64,000 bases of DNA from Roseivirga sp. (lineage in GTDB: Bacteria; Bacteroidota; Bacteroidia; Cytophagales; Cyclobacteriaceae). Of the stretch, positions 7,803 through 17,361 are shown in pieces. Below the pieces are notes generated by a model, which searched no databases, was not told the origin of the DNA, and saw nothing but the letters and a program-made list of their open reading frames with translations. The DNA lies in contig JAJCYM010000027.1 of NCBI GenBank assembly GCA_029262895.1, positions 124,001-188,000 of the forward strand, read 5' to 3'. Numbering within the stretch: the first letter of the stretch is position 1; the number at the start of each line of letters is the position of its first letter. The translations under genes and the position numbers were made by a program.

Positions 7803-8405
7803 ATGACTATCCTTACAAAAGCAATTTCTCTGAGCTTATTGATGGCCTTGTCCTATCAATTACAAGCACAAAAAACCAGTCTCTTTAACGGTAAAAACCT
7901 TGACGGTTGGCAAATCTACGGTACCGAAAAGTGGTATGTAGAAGATGGCCTTCTCGTCTCTGAAAGCGGCCCAGACAAGCAGTACGGCTATTTGGGGACC
8001 AAAAAGAGATACAAGAACTTCGAACTAAACCTGGAATTTCTCCAAGAAGCTAATGGCAACAGCGGAGTGTTTTTCAGATCAGTTGTAAGAGGCACGCGAG
8101 TAAGCGGCTGGCAAGTAGAAGTAGCTCCTCCCAACCTTCATACAGGCGGTATTTATGAGTCTTATGGAAGAGGCTGGTTAATTAAGCCAGAGCCCAAAAT
8201 GGAAAAATACCTTAAAAAAGGGAAGTGGAACAAGATGAAGATTCGCGTTGAGGGTGACCACGTAACTACCTGGCTAAATGGTAAACAAATGGTAGATATT
8301 ACCGATGAAAAAATCGGCCAGGGAGAAGGTGGTATATGCCTTCAAATCCATGATGGCGGTGGAATCAAGGTGAAATGGAGAAAGCTCGTCCTTACGGAAC
8401 TCTAA
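7803..8405 (+). CDS. DUF1080 (3-keto-disaccharide hydrolase) domain protein
   Basis: Secreted single-domain DUF1080 protein of 200 residues. The ATG at 7803 gives a proper signal peptide ending near YQLQAQ; an in-frame TTG at 7755 would precede it with residues that do not look like a signal. The mature part has the family pattern: SLFNGKNLDGW, then WYVEDGLLVSE, YGYLGTKKRYKNFEL, GNSGVFFRS, and the terminal G-x-I-x-L-Q-x-H-D-G-G. Family members are LamG-like jelly rolls, and some hydrolyse 3-ketoglycosides. The neighbouring sulfatase suggests a role in polysaccharide degradation, but no other CAZyme is nearby. Confidence 0.85.
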   Translation: MTILTKAISLSLLMALSYQLQAQKTSLFNGKNLDGWQIYGTEKWYVEDGLLVSESGPDKQYGYLGTKKRYKNFELNLEFLQEANGNSGVFFRSVVRGTRVSGWQVEVAPPNLHTGGIYESYGRGWLIKPEPKMEKYLKKGKWNKMKIRVEGDHVTTWLNGKQMVDITDEKIGQGEGGICLQIHDGGGIKVKWRKLVLTEL

Positions 8406-8469
8406 AAAAACCCAACAAAAGCAGCCGCTCAGCTAAACTTTAGCTGAAACAAATAGTCTCAAGGTACAT

Positions 8470-9771
8470 ATGAATTCACCTAAAGTTTTCAGCATTGCGC
8501 TAGTATGCTTTCTTGTTATCTCCTGCAAAACAGATGACAGTCCTGGACCTATTCCCTCACCTGCTGCCAAGCCCAATATCCTGCTTATCATTGCCGATGA
8601 TATGGGGTTGGATGCAACACCAGGTTTTTCGGAAGGAAGTGTTAAGCCAAGCATGCCTAACCTTGAAGCCTTAATGTCTACCGGAGTATCCTTTCGAAAC
8701 TTCTGGTCAGCGCCCGTTTGTTCTCCGACCAGGGCCACTATATTAACCGGAAGGTATGGAGTGAAAACCGGTGTAGTGGGTGTTGGAGATGAGATTTCGA
8801 CAAGCGAAACTTCAATCCAAAAATACCTGGATAACAACACCGATCGTGCCTATAGCCATGCCGTTATTGGAAAGTGGCATTTGTCAAGTTCAGCCACTAA
8901 CCCCACAGCCATGGGAGTGGGATATTATGCTGGTCTGCTCAATGGAGGTGTACCTTCTTATACCAACTGGCAATTCACGGAGAATGGGAGTTCTGCTGTC
9001 ACAAATGAATATTCGACCACCAAATTTACGGACCTGGCCATTGACTGGGTAGCCCAGCAAGATCAGCCCTGGTTTCTCTGGTTAGCCCACAATGCACCAC
9101 ATACTCCATTCCATTTGCCCCCCTCTTCTCTTCACCATCAGGGTGATCTGCCATCTGATGAAGCTTCAATAACAGCCAACCCCCTGCCCTATTACATGGC
9201 AGCAATCGAGGCAATGGATACGGAAACCGGTAGACTGCTCAGCTCACTTTCTGAAGAAGACAGGGCCAATACAATCATCATATTTATAGGTGACAATGGC
9301 ACACCTAATCAAGTAGCCCAGGCGCCCTATAGTCGGCAAACAGCCAAAGGGAGTTTATATCAAGGAGGCGTGAATGTGCCCATGGTCATTTCAGGTAATG
9401 GGGTAACCAGAAACGGAGTATTCGAGTCAGCGTTGGTGAATTCTACAGACCTCTTTGCCACAATTGCAGATATAGCCGGCACTGGTTCAAGCCAAATTCA
9501 GGATAGCCACAGCATCAAAGACATACTAACTTCTTCAGGGCAAACCATCAGAGAAATTGCCTATAGTGAAGTAGCTGAAAACAATGTGACTGGATATGCA
9601 ATCAGAAACTCAACGTACAAACTGATTGTCTTTGAAGATGGTACCCGTGAGTTCTACAACCTAATTCAGGACCCCTATGAAAGTGATGATCTTCTAGACA
9701 ATACACTTTCAACTGTGGAAACATCAAATCTGACCCAATTACAGGCACAAGCCCTGGATATTCGAGGCTAG
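8470..9771 (+). CDS. Formylglycine-dependent sulfatase, lipoprotein
   Basis: Arylsulfatase-family enzyme. The signal peptide ends in lipobox V-I-S-C (Cys19), followed by a Pro/Ser linker. The metal-binding start is NILLIIADDMG (Asp43, Asp44). The sulfatase signature C-S-P-T-R at 84-88 carries the cysteine that a formylglycine-generating enzyme would convert; it is followed by the A-T-I-L-T-G-R element. Further motifs are IGKWHLSS, HNAPHTPFHLP and IFIGDNG. Length 433 is on the short side but complete. The substrate (sulfated glycan or ester) is not deducible. No anaerobic or FGE-type maturase is in the window. Confidence 0.9.
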   Translation: MNSPKVFSIALVCFLVISCKTDDSPGPIPSPAAKPNILLIIADDMGLDATPGFSEGSVKPSMPNLEALMSTGVSFRNFWSAPVCSPTRATILTGRYGVKTGVVGVGDEISTSETSIQKYLDNNTDRAYSHAVIGKWHLSSSATNPTAMGVGYYAGLLNGGVPSYTNWQFTENGSSAVTNEYSTTKFTDLAIDWVAQQDQPWFLWLAHNAPHTPFHLPPSSLHHQGDLPSDEASITANPLPYYMAAIEAMDTETGRLLSSLSEEDRANTIIIFIGDNGTPNQVAQAPYSRQTAKGSLYQGGVNVPMVISGNGVTRNGVFESALVNSTDLFATIADIAGTGSSQIQDSHSIKDILTSSGQTIREIAYSEVAENNVTGYAIRNSTYKLIVFEDGTREFYNLIQDPYESDDLLDNTLSTVETSNLTQLQAQALDIRG

Positions 9772-9840
9772 GGAAGTCAGAGAATACTAGTTCATTACGA
9801 TTTGCTACCTCTACTGGATAAGCCGGGTTAAATAATTAGA

Positions 9841-9875
9841 AGACACTGCTTTCAAATGCAGTCTCTTTTTTTTTT
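9841..9875 (+). terminator. Rho-independent terminator after the sulfatase gene
   Basis: GACACTGC pairs with GCAGTCTC with one mismatch, and a run of ten or more T follows immediately (about 9865-9875). Confidence 0.65.
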
Positions 9876-9887
9876 AAATTAACATTG

Positions 9888-10448
9888 ATGGCAGTCACAA
9901 TTAACCTCAGATTTGTAAAAGACCAGGATGCTCAATCCCTTTTGGAAATATATGCACCGATTGTCCTTAACACCTCCATATCTTTCGAAACAGAAGTACC
10001 TACTCCTGAGGCCTTTAAAGTTAGAATAGAACAGTATTCTACAGCGGCCCCTTGGCTTGTGGCCGAAATAGACAACCTCGTTGTTGGCTATGCCTATGCC
10101 ACTGCACACAGAAGTCGAGGCGCCTATCGCTGGAGTCAGGAAACCACAGTCTATGTTCATCCTGATTTTAGAAAAATGGGTGTTGCCAGAGCCTTGTATT
10201 CCAAGCTATTGGAATTACTCAAGCATATGGGCTATACAAAAGCTTTGGGCGTTATCACTATTCCCAATGAGGCCAGCATCGGCTTTCACCAACGACTAGG
10301 TTTCCAACACATTGGAGAGATGAAAAACATTGGTTTCAAGTTTAACAGGTGGCATACCACAAGCTGGTGGGATTTAGATTTACAAGCGAATGACTTTATT
10401 CCGGGAGAAATCAAGTCCGTTGAATCAATTCGGCATTTACTTGGTTAA
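9888..10448 (+). CDS. GNAT N-acetyltransferase, phosphinothricin acetyltransferase-like
   Basis: Cytoplasmic acetyl-CoA-dependent N-acetyltransferase. ATG 9888 is preferred over the TTG three bases earlier. The N-terminal INLRFVKDQDAQSLLEIYAP and T-S-I-S-F-E-T-E segments are typical of the PAT/YncA (MnaT) group. The acetyl-CoA loop is R-K-M-G-V-A-R-A near residues 96-103, and NEASIGFHQRLGF covers the C-terminal helix and strand. These relatives acetylate methionine sulfone/sulfoximine, phosphinothricin or similar amino-acid analogues. The MFS gene begins 7 bases after the stop, so the two are probably cotranscribed. Confidence 0.85.
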   Translation: MAVTINLRFVKDQDAQSLLEIYAPIVLNTSISFETEVPTPEAFKVRIEQYSTAAPWLVAEIDNLVVGYAYATAHRSRGAYRWSQETTVYVHPDFRKMGVARALYSKLLELLKHMGYTKALGVITIPNEASIGFHQRLGFQHIGEMKNIGFKFNRWHTTSWWDLDLQANDFIPGEIKSVESIRHLLG

Positions 10449-10455
10449 GTAACCC

Positions 10456-11763
10456 ATGAGTGCCCCAACCAAGCCCTCCCTTTCCCCTGTCCTGATGGTC
10501 AATTTCATTGGAACCCTGGGGTACAGCATCATCATTCCATTTTTAGTCTTTCTGGTCGATAAGTTTGGTGGCAACGAATTCATTTATGGTATCATGGGCT
10601 CTGTTTATCCGGCATTCCAGTTTTTTGGAGCTCCCATTTTAGGTAAATGGTCAGACAAATATGGCCGAAGAAGAATCCTGTTTTTGAGCCAGGCCGGAAC
10701 CTTGCTGGCATGGATCATTTTCATGGTGGCGCTCTTGGCCCCAAAGACAGCCCTTTTTGAATTTGATCAAACCGTGGTAGGCAGTTTTACGCTTACCATA
10801 CCCTTGCTCATCCTATTTCTTGCCAGAGCCCTGGATGGAATAACTGGAGGGAACGTTTCTGTTGCCAATGCTTATTTATCTGATATCTCAACTGATGAGA
10901 GTCGAAAGGCGAATTTTGGAAAAATGGCCATGTCATCCAGCCTTGGCTTTATTTTAGGGCCCGCCATAGCCGGATTACTTGGAGCCACTGTTTATGAGGA
11001 GATCATTCCTGTTGGTGTTGCTATTCTTATTTCCGTAGTCGCTCTGGTTGTGATCTGGTTCAAGCTTCCAGAGTCTAAAAGCAATTTTGTCACACCAGAT
11101 TTGGCCAAATTCAAAATCCGCAAGCTCTTTGCCACTGAACAAAAGGATTGCTACGAAACCAATGGGTCTAAAAAACCAACAGCGAAATCTGTCTTCAAAA
11201 TACAGTTCATTCCGTTTCTCGTTATCATTTATTTCCTAACCTTCTTCGGCTTCAGTTTCTTTTATGTCTCATTTCCAATGCATGCGCTAAAGACTCTGGA
11301 GTGGAATGCCTTTGAACTTGGCATCTTCTTTTCGGTCTTGAGTGGAATGATGATTCTGGTACAAGGGCCCTTGCTGTCCAAACTTTCCAAAACGGTGTCT
11401 GACGAGCCTCTGGTATGCATTGGAAGCTTATTATTGGCGGCCAATTTCCTATTCATTGGTTCATCAAATGTCACAATTTCCGCTATTGGGCTGGTTTTCT
11501 TTGCACTTGGCAACGGGCTTATGTGGCCTTCTTTCCTTTCGATTCTTTCCAAGTACGCTGGAGATGAACAGCAGGGCGCGGTGCAGGGGGTAGCGAACAG
11601 TGCCGGCAGTCTGGCAAGTATCCTTGGACTCATTTTAGGTGGCTGGCTTTATGGAATTATTGGAAACACCACCTTCTATGCGGCAGCCGTTTTACTCTTT
11701 ATAATCTTTGTACTTTCCTTTCGCTTGTTCAATATGAAACGAATGGCAAAATCTTCAATATGA
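10456..11763 (+). CDS. MFS transporter (DHA1/TetA-like)
   Basis: Major facilitator of 435 residues with 12 predicted membrane helices. The motif A region is GKWSDKYGRRRIL between helices 2 and 3, and D-G-I-T-G-G-N follows in helix 4 (motif B region), a layout shared with TetA-type drug:H+ antiporters. A longer central loop (about residues 205-245) separates the halves. It is likely an exporter of a small molecule, but nothing proves tetracycline as a substrate. Its TGA stop overlaps the ATG of the downstream glycosylase-like gene (ATGA), and the acetyltransferase is 7 bases upstream. Confidence 0.85.
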   Translation: MSAPTKPSLSPVLMVNFIGTLGYSIIIPFLVFLVDKFGGNEFIYGIMGSVYPAFQFFGAPILGKWSDKYGRRRILFLSQAGTLLAWIIFMVALLAPKTALFEFDQTVVGSFTLTIPLLILFLARALDGITGGNVSVANAYLSDISTDESRKANFGKMAMSSSLGFILGPAIAGLLGATVYEEIIPVGVAILISVVALVVIWFKLPESKSNFVTPDLAKFKIRKLFATEQKDCYETNGSKKPTAKSVFKIQFIPFLVIIYFLTFFGFSFFYVSFPMHALKTLEWNAFELGIFFSVLSGMMILVQGPLLSKLSKTVSDEPLVCIGSLLLAANFLFIGSSNVTISAIGLVFFALGNGLMWPSFLSILSKYAGDEQQGAVQGVANSAGSLASILGLILGGWLYGIIGNTTFYAAAVLLFIIFVLSFRLFNMKRMAKSSI

Positions 11764-12347
11764 ACAAAAACTTCTCTTCCCTCTTAAGCGATATCAAAGG
11801 CTGTGAAATTTGTAAATCACATCTTCCGCTTGGCCCTAATCCAGTTGTCTCTGTCAGCGAAAAATCAAAAATATTGGTCATAGGTCAAGCTCCGGGTACC
11901 AAGGTACATGCATCAGGAATTCCCTGGGATGATGCTTCGGGGAGAAATCTGAGGAAATGGTTGGGCGTTACCGATGAGCAGTTCTATAATCCTGACTTGT
12001 TCGGCATTGTTCCTATGGGCTTTTGTTATCCCGGCAAAGGAAAATCGGGAGACCTTCCTCCTCGCCTTGAATGTGCACCACAATGGCACACTCAAATCTT
12101 TGACCACCTCAAAGAGGTTAAGCTTACATTGCTCATTGGCCTTTATGCACAGAATTATTACTTAGGAGAAAGTAAGCGAAAGACACTTACAGAAACTGTC
12201 CAAAACTTTGAAGAATATCTTCCTGAGTTCCTCCCACTCGTTCATCCCTCACCAAGAAATGGAATCTGGATGCGCAAGAATCCTTGGTTCGAGAAGGACA
12301 TAGTTCCTACACTTCAGAAGATTGTTAAGGCCGAAATGAGCCTTTAG
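11760..12347 (+). CDS. 4Fe-4S-type uracil-DNA glycosylase family protein
   Basis: A 195-residue member of the uracil-DNA glycosylase superfamily. CEIC near the N-terminus (Cys15, Cys18) plus Cys89 and Cys105, 15 residues apart, reproduce the four-cysteine layout of family 4/5 enzymes that carry a 4Fe-4S cluster. The pocket motifs are GQAPGTKVHASGIPWDD (42-58, motif A region) and HPSPRN (162-167, motif B). This predicts removal of uracil or a related damaged base from DNA. The sequence is closer to the broad 'UDG family' than to a named enzyme. Overlapping start with the MFS gene indicates translational coupling, though a functional link is not obvious. Confidence 0.8.
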   Translation: MNKNFSSLLSDIKGCEICKSHLPLGPNPVVSVSEKSKILVIGQAPGTKVHASGIPWDDASGRNLRKWLGVTDEQFYNPDLFGIVPMGFCYPGKGKSGDLPPRLECAPQWHTQIFDHLKEVKLTLLIGLYAQNYYLGESKRKTLTETVQNFEEYLPEFLPLVHPSPRNGIWMRKNPWFEKDIVPTLQKIVKAEMSL

Positions 12348-12641
12348 GCCTAAAGGCAAATTCCAAATACCAAAACCGGATTGTCCGTTAACCTTTCTTT
12401 CGCTGAGGTACGAAGCGTCTCTAACTCCACAGGGTAAATCACAAGTCCCAAACACCAAATTTCAAAACTTGAAACTTGAAACTTTGAACTTAAAACTTGA
12501 AACCTGACACTGTCAATCTACAACCGTCTGACCTTCGGTACTGACGGAGAATCCCTCAATCCCGAATCCAAAATCGTAATTCTTTCATCCACCGAAGCTC
12601 TAGCGCAGGTGGAATTCGTAATTCGTACTTCGTCAATCTTA
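12348..12641. other. Convergent intergenic region carrying dispersed repeat
   Basis: 294 bases between the 3' ends of the glycosylase-like and M16 genes. It holds one copy of a 37-base dispersed repeat (12386-12422), a stretch of reiterated AACTTGAA words (about 12464-12505), and small inverted repeats CCGTC/GACGG and CCACC/GGTGG. I see no gene in it. Confidence 0.6.
12386..12422 (+). repeat. Dispersed 37-bp repeat, copy 1
   Basis: Matches the reverse complement of 47541-47577 at 32 of 37 positions, including a 16-base identical core CTTTCTTTCGCTGAGG. The word AAAACTTGAAACTT follows at 12464-12477 and also lies close to the second copy (47597-47610). Both copies sit between tail-to-tail genes. 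Confidence 0.7.
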
Positions 12642-15503
12642 CTACCTCTTAGTCCCTCCTTCGGTAATCAATTTTTCCTCATTCTTATTGACCACAATTG
12701 GTTTACCCAAGCCTGTATTGTTTAGGCGGTTCAGTTGGGTCTTTCCGTCACCGACAACGACATAAAGCAACTTGTCAGGATCCATATATTCCTTGATCAG
12801 CCGCTGAGCTTCTTCGACCGTCATGTTTTTTAGCGTCTCCTCGTTCTTCTTGATATAATCGAGAGGAAGATCGTAAGTGGAAATGTTTTGAAGAATGCCT
12901 ACAAGGCCACCTAAGGTTTCGAAAGACTGTGTATTGCTTCTCAGAATAGAATTTCTGGTCACCTCCATATCTTCCTCAGAAAAATTCTCACCATAGTTGT
13001 CCATAATGTCTTTGAACAATTCCACCGACTCCTTCGATACATTACTTCTTACACTAGACGATGCTGTAAAAGGGGTACCATTGAGTCGTCTGCTAAAACG
13101 TGAGCCTGCGCCATAAGTATAGCCCTTTTCAAGTCTTAATTTTTTGAATAAAATAGAGCCAGAATTACCACCCAAGCGATAGTTGGCCATAGTGGCCGCA
13201 GCAAAACTCTCGTCATCACCATCCATGCTGATCGATCCAATATTGATAACCGACTGCTTCGCTTCGGGGTAGTCTACAAAGTAAAGTCGAGAGCCTTCGC
13301 TCTTGGTTTTCACCTCATACTCGGGGAACACCACTTCTTTCGCTTCCCAACCACTGAATTTATCAAGTGATGAGGTCACGGTAGCCTTATCCAAAGCACC
13401 CACAAAATGAAATGAGGCCAGTGAAGGAGAAAAATTCTTATTGTAAAAGTCCTTCAAATCTTCCAGGGTGATATTGGCAACGGTGGCCGAAGTACCGGAA
13501 ACAGGGTTGGCAAAAATATGATCATCACCGTAGAGTATCCTGTTAAACACCTTGGCGGCAATGGCGTTTGGATTGGCATCACTTTGCTGAATTGAATTTA
13601 AAGCAGAACTCTTGATTCTCTCAAATTCTTTAGCATCCCATCTTGGTTCCATCAATATTTCCTGCATTAAGGAGAGTACCTTATCATAATTTTTCGCCAG
13701 ACAGTTTCCGGAGATGGTGATATATTCCATTGAGGTAAATACCCTGATACTTGCTCCAAGCTGACCGATGGCCTCTTCTAATTCCTGTGGTGTGCGATTA
13801 GCGGTACCTTCCATTAGCATATTATCCAACAATGCTGCAGTACCCACTTTGCTCAGGTCGTCAAGATACATCCCTCCTTTTATTCTAATACTGAATTGTG
13901 CCATGGGAAGCTCATTCTGTTGGATATGGAAGACTTTCATTCCATTGTCCAAATTATCGCGGGCAATAGCAGGCGCATTGAATGCCAACTCACCCTTCAA
14001 AGGAGGAGCAACACTTCTATCAATTCTGGAAGCAGTTCTTTCGAATTGTACATCCTTCTCATATTTGTCCAGGTTGTTTTCAGCACCTTGAACAATAGCT
14101 TCTTCAACTACCTCAGCCTTTACCGAACCTTCCAACACCAGGTCTTTTTGACCAACAGGCACAAAGCTGGTGGCCAGGAAATTCTTACCCTTAATGTATT
14201 TGTTATACACCCTCACAATGTCCTCTCGGGTTACATCCTGAGATTTTTGAAGGTCTTCGACAATGAATCCCGGATCACCAGCAAAAGTATTGTAGCTGGC
14301 TAGTTGTGAGGCCTTGCTGAAAACACTGGAGATACCATTATAAAAGTTGGTCTCCTGTCCTATTTTGATACGGGCCAGGTCGGCATCGGAAAAGCCTTCA
14401 TTCTCAAAACGCTGAAAGGCCTCAGAAAAGGCAGCTTTCAAATCGTTTAAGTTGGTGCCATCAAATCCCCTCGATGTCAAGGTAAACGTACCAGCTATCT
14501 CATTGGAGCTATTATAGGAGTTTACTCTTGGTGCCAATTTCTTCTCCTCAACAATCACTTTATATAGTGGTGCTTTCTTTCCATCAGACAGTATTTGCCC
14601 GAGCATATCCAAAGCCCACATATCAGGGTGGTATTGTTCAACAGTCGGCCAAACCATTTCCAAATCCGGAAGGTTGGCAAACTTATCCTCGTGATAGAAA
14701 AGCTTGGTCTCGTTCAATACTGCTGGCATGGGCTGGATTTTTTCCACTTCAGCCCTTGGTTCCAATTCACCAAAATATTTCTCTACAAGTGCTTTTGCTT
14801 CTTCTGCTTCAACATCACCAGCAATGACTAGAGTGGCATTGTTCACACCATACCATTTTTCATAGAATTCCTTTACATCATCCACTGTTGCATTTTGCAG
14901 GTCTTCCAAACTTCCAATTACACTCCAGCTATAAGGGTGACCTTCAGGATAAAGGTTGGTCAATCGCACATAACTCTTATGGCCATAGGGACGATTATCT
15001 ACCCCCTGTCTTTTTTCGTTTTTAACAACCTCTTTCTCATTCTCCAGTCCCCAGGCCGAAACCGTGTTGATGAAATAGCCCATGCGATCCGATTCCATCC
15101 AAAGGGCTTTTTCCAAAGCATCACTTGGCACCGTCTCAAAATAAATGGTCCCATCAGTCCAGGTACCTCCATTGAAACTGCCTCCCAGATCATTCATGGT
15201 CTTGATAAAGTTACCAGCACCAACATTTTCAGAGTTTTGGAAAAGCATATGTTCAAAGAAGTGTGCAAATCCTGTTCTCCCAGGTTTTTCACGATTTGAA
15301 CCTACGTGGTATAATATGGCTACCGCTACTTTTGGATCTGAAGTATCCTTGTGAAGCACCACCTCAAGTCCATTTTCAAGGGTGTACTTTTCAAAGTCGA
15401 TTTCAAGGGCCGCTTCTCCTGATTCGCTGCCCATGTCGCAGGCCGTAAAAATCATCAGAAGGGAAAGGGCCACAATAAGTGGAGTCTTAAAGAAAGTCTT
15501 CAT
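12642..15503 (-). CDS. M16 family zinc peptidase (two-domain), lipoprotein
   Basis: A 953-residue insulinase-family metallopeptidase. The signal peptide ends in lipobox F-T-A-C (Cys22). The N-terminal half carries the inverted zinc motif H-F-F-E-H (His81, Glu84, His85), with the third ligand expected in ENEKEVVKNEK near 150. The second half repeats the M16 fold (starting about residue 515) but has LLDNMLMEGT at the corresponding place and lacks the zinc motif, as usual for the inactive half. It would degrade peptides in the periplasm. The next gene upstream on the same strand is a peptide transporter, separated by a terminator, so they are neighbours by theme rather than one operon. Confidence 0.9.
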   Translation of the reverse strand: MKTFFKTPLIVALSLLMIFTACDMGSESGEAALEIDFEKYTLENGLEVVLHKDTSDPKVAVAILYHVGSNREKPGRTGFAHFFEHMLFQNSENVGAGNFIKTMNDLGGSFNGGTWTDGTIYFETVPSDALEKALWMESDRMGYFINTVSAWGLENEKEVVKNEKRQGVDNRPYGHKSYVRLTNLYPEGHPYSWSVIGSLEDLQNATVDDVKEFYEKWYGVNNATLVIAGDVEAEEAKALVEKYFGELEPRAEVEKIQPMPAVLNETKLFYHEDKFANLPDLEMVWPTVEQYHPDMWALDMLGQILSDGKKAPLYKVIVEEKKLAPRVNSYNSSNEIAGTFTLTSRGFDGTNLNDLKAAFSEAFQRFENEGFSDADLARIKIGQETNFYNGISSVFSKASQLASYNTFAGDPGFIVEDLQKSQDVTREDIVRVYNKYIKGKNFLATSFVPVGQKDLVLEGSVKAEVVEEAIVQGAENNLDKYEKDVQFERTASRIDRSVAPPLKGELAFNAPAIARDNLDNGMKVFHIQQNELPMAQFSIRIKGGMYLDDLSKVGTAALLDNMLMEGTANRTPQELEEAIGQLGASIRVFTSMEYITISGNCLAKNYDKVLSLMQEILMEPRWDAKEFERIKSSALNSIQQSDANPNAIAAKVFNRILYGDDHIFANPVSGTSATVANITLEDLKDFYNKNFSPSLASFHFVGALDKATVTSSLDKFSGWEAKEVVFPEYEVKTKSEGSRLYFVDYPEAKQSVINIGSISMDGDDESFAAATMANYRLGGNSGSILFKKLRLEKGYTYGAGSRFSRRLNGTPFTASSSVRSNVSKESVELFKDIMDNYGENFSEEDMEVTRNSILRSNTQSFETLGGLVGILQNISTYDLPLDYIKKNEETLKNMTVEEAQRLIKEYMDPDKLLYVVVGDGKTQLNRLNNTGLGKPIVVNKNEEKLITEGGTKR

Positions 15504-15555
15504 GTTATATAGGTTGTGTGAATATTAAATTCTAATTAAAGCTAGCGAATAAAAG

Positions 15556-15579
15556 AGCCCTGACGAAACCGCCAGGGCT
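15556..15579 (-). terminator. Terminator after the peptide transporter gene
   Basis: AGCCCTGACG and CGCCAGGGCT pair with one mismatch around an AAAC loop, and the minus-strand reading continues into CTTTTATT. It lies between the POT gene stop and the M16 gene start. Confidence 0.7.
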
Positions 15580-15609
15580 ATTTATAACATCTTGTCTTGT
15601 TAAATGGGG

Positions 15610-17142
15610 CTAATGCACATCTCCCATTAATCTCCTTATCGGTTTATTAAACAGTAAGAGTAATAATGCCGCTCCAAAAGTTGTAAGCACAATGGTCATA
15701 TACTGGTCAGGCATATTGGCCAATGCCTCAGCATCACCTCCACTAGCCTCGCCAGCAATCAAACCGGCTAAGAGGTTACCCAGTGAAACCGATAGGAACC
15801 AAACTCCCATCATCTGCCCCTGATATCCCTTTGGGGCTAACTTGGTTGTTAAACTTAAACCAACCGGACTCAAACTTAATTCACCCCAAGTATGGAACAG
15901 GTAGGTGAAGATGAGCCAGGTAGGCGCTGCAATGTCCCCGGAAGCTGCAATTTTAGCTGCGAAGTACATCACAAAGAATCCAGCACCCACACCTACTAAT
16001 CCAAAGAAGAATTTCAATGGTGAGCTAGGCTCTAAATTTCTTTTCGCCAACCAAATCCACATGGCTCCAAAGAAGGGAGCAAAAAGGATAATGAACGTTG
16101 AATTCACCGATTGGAACCAACTGGTTGGAATATCCCACCCGAATACAGACTTATTTGTGAATCGTTCTGCAAAGAGGTTGAGGGTAGACCCAGCCTGTTC
16201 AAACCCTGACCAAAAGACTGCAGAAAAGACAAAGACAATACCTATAGCCCAAACCTTATTTCTATCACTCTTTTCCAGATTACCGAACAGTATTATTGAA
16301 GCCAAATAGCCAAATGCAACTATTGCTATAATGATACCTGATAAATTAGCGATGGCAGTCGCATCAATTGGTATAATCCCGGCAAACATCAAGACCAGTA
16401 CTACACCTACCAAACCCATGACCATCGTCACTTTTTGAACAAGCGAGCCTCTGGCATCTTTTTCCTTATCTGTTGCTGGTGCTACGAAATTACCGACATC
16501 ACTAAGGTGCCGTGCCGTCAGCTTATACTGAATCAGACCTAACACCATTCCAAAGCCTGCTAAACCAAACCCTAAATGCCAATTGTATGTGGCTAATGCA
16601 CCTGTTAACAGCGGTGCAAGAAAGGCACCGATATTGATACCCATATAGAATATAGAAAAGCCTGCATCGCGCTTCACATCTCCAGGTGCGTAAAGTTGGC
16701 CTACAATCGAACTTATATTCGGCTTAAGTAAGCCCGTTCCAAATACAATCAATATTAAACCAAGAAAGAACGAATTGGTGTCTAAACCTGTAACAGCTTC
16801 ACCACCTGCTCCAAAAATGCTTACTATACCGGGGATCGCCATGGTAAAGTGACCTAGAGCGATAATGATACCACCGTACCAAACTGATTTTTTGAGTCCG
16901 AAAAGCCTATCAGCGAGCCAGCCACCTGGTAGTGCCAATAGATACACTCCCATTGTATAAAGCCCATAAATTGCTCCGGAGGTTTGGTCGTCAAAACCGA
17001 GCCCACCCTCGGCAGCAGCGGTGGTCATAAATAGAATAAGGAGGGCTCGCATACCATAGTAGCTAAACCGCTCCCACATTTCAGTAAAAAATAAAGTGGC
17101 CAGTCCTCGCGGGTGGCCCCAAATCGTTGCTTTATCAGACAT
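15610..17142 (-). CDS. POT/PTR family peptide:proton symporter
   Basis: Proton-dependent oligopeptide transporter with about 14 membrane helices over 510 residues, as in bacterial DtpA-like members. The signature E-M-W-E-R-F-S-Y-Y-G (ExxERFxYYG) is in helix 1, and FSIFYMGINIGAF gives the PTR2 second motif. The ATG at 17142 starts at MSDKATIWGHP, a normal N-terminus for the family; an ATG five codons earlier (17157) is also possible. It would import di- and tripeptides, which fits the M16 peptidase encoded just downstream. It is divergent from pckA. Confidence 0.9.
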   Translation of the reverse strand: MSDKATIWGHPRGLATLFFTEMWERFSYYGMRALLILFMTTAAAEGGLGFDDQTSGAIYGLYTMGVYLLALPGGWLADRLFGLKKSVWYGGIIIALGHFTMAIPGIVSIFGAGGEAVTGLDTNSFFLGLILIVFGTGLLKPNISSIVGQLYAPGDVKRDAGFSIFYMGINIGAFLAPLLTGALATYNWHLGFGLAGFGMVLGLIQYKLTARHLSDVGNFVAPATDKEKDARGSLVQKVTMVMGLVGVVLVLMFAGIIPIDATAIANLSGIIIAIVAFGYLASIILFGNLEKSDRNKVWAIGIVFVFSAVFWSGFEQAGSTLNLFAERFTNKSVFGWDIPTSWFQSVNSTFIILFAPFFGAMWIWLAKRNLEPSSPLKFFFGLVGVGAGFFVMYFAAKIAASGDIAAPTWLIFTYLFHTWGELSLSPVGLSLTTKLAPKGYQGQMMGVWFLSVSLGNLLAGLIAGEASGGDAEALANMPDQYMTIVLTTFGAALLLLLFNKPIRRLMGDVH

Positions 17143-17301
17143 AAGGTTGATTTTCAATTTTCACAATAGCGATAAATCTAACACCACTTAAGGGGATTTA
17201 CAAATGAGTCGGTTTGTCAACCGTTTAAAGACAGATTCCACCATGGCTGGATATCAACCGATATAATGCTGTTAATCATTCTCAGAAAAAGTTTTTTTGC
17301 C

Positions 17302-17335
17302 TATTTTTGTGCCCTTTAACGTATTGCAAACGTTT
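17302..17335 (+). promoter_or_regulatory. Putative pckA promoter region with a palindrome
   Basis: TATTTTTG at 17302-17309 matches the TAnnTTTG -7 consensus, though no TTTG is seen at the expected -33 spacing. The 8-base palindrome AAACGTTT lies at 17328-17335, inside GCAAACGTTTAC, between this box and the pckA start. It could be an operator. Confidence 0.4.
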
Positions 17336-17361
17336 ACGGAAAGCAGATTAAAAACTAAGAA

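Noticed and set aside
8433-8840. 135-codon minus-strand frame over the sulfatase start
   Set aside because: It overlaps the lipobox and the CSPTR signature of a convincing sulfatase and has no family features.
10456-11763. Calling the MFS gene a tetracycline resistance gene
   Set aside because: Motif A and general topology are shared by the whole DHA1 group; no TetA-specific feature is evident and the neighbours do not support it.
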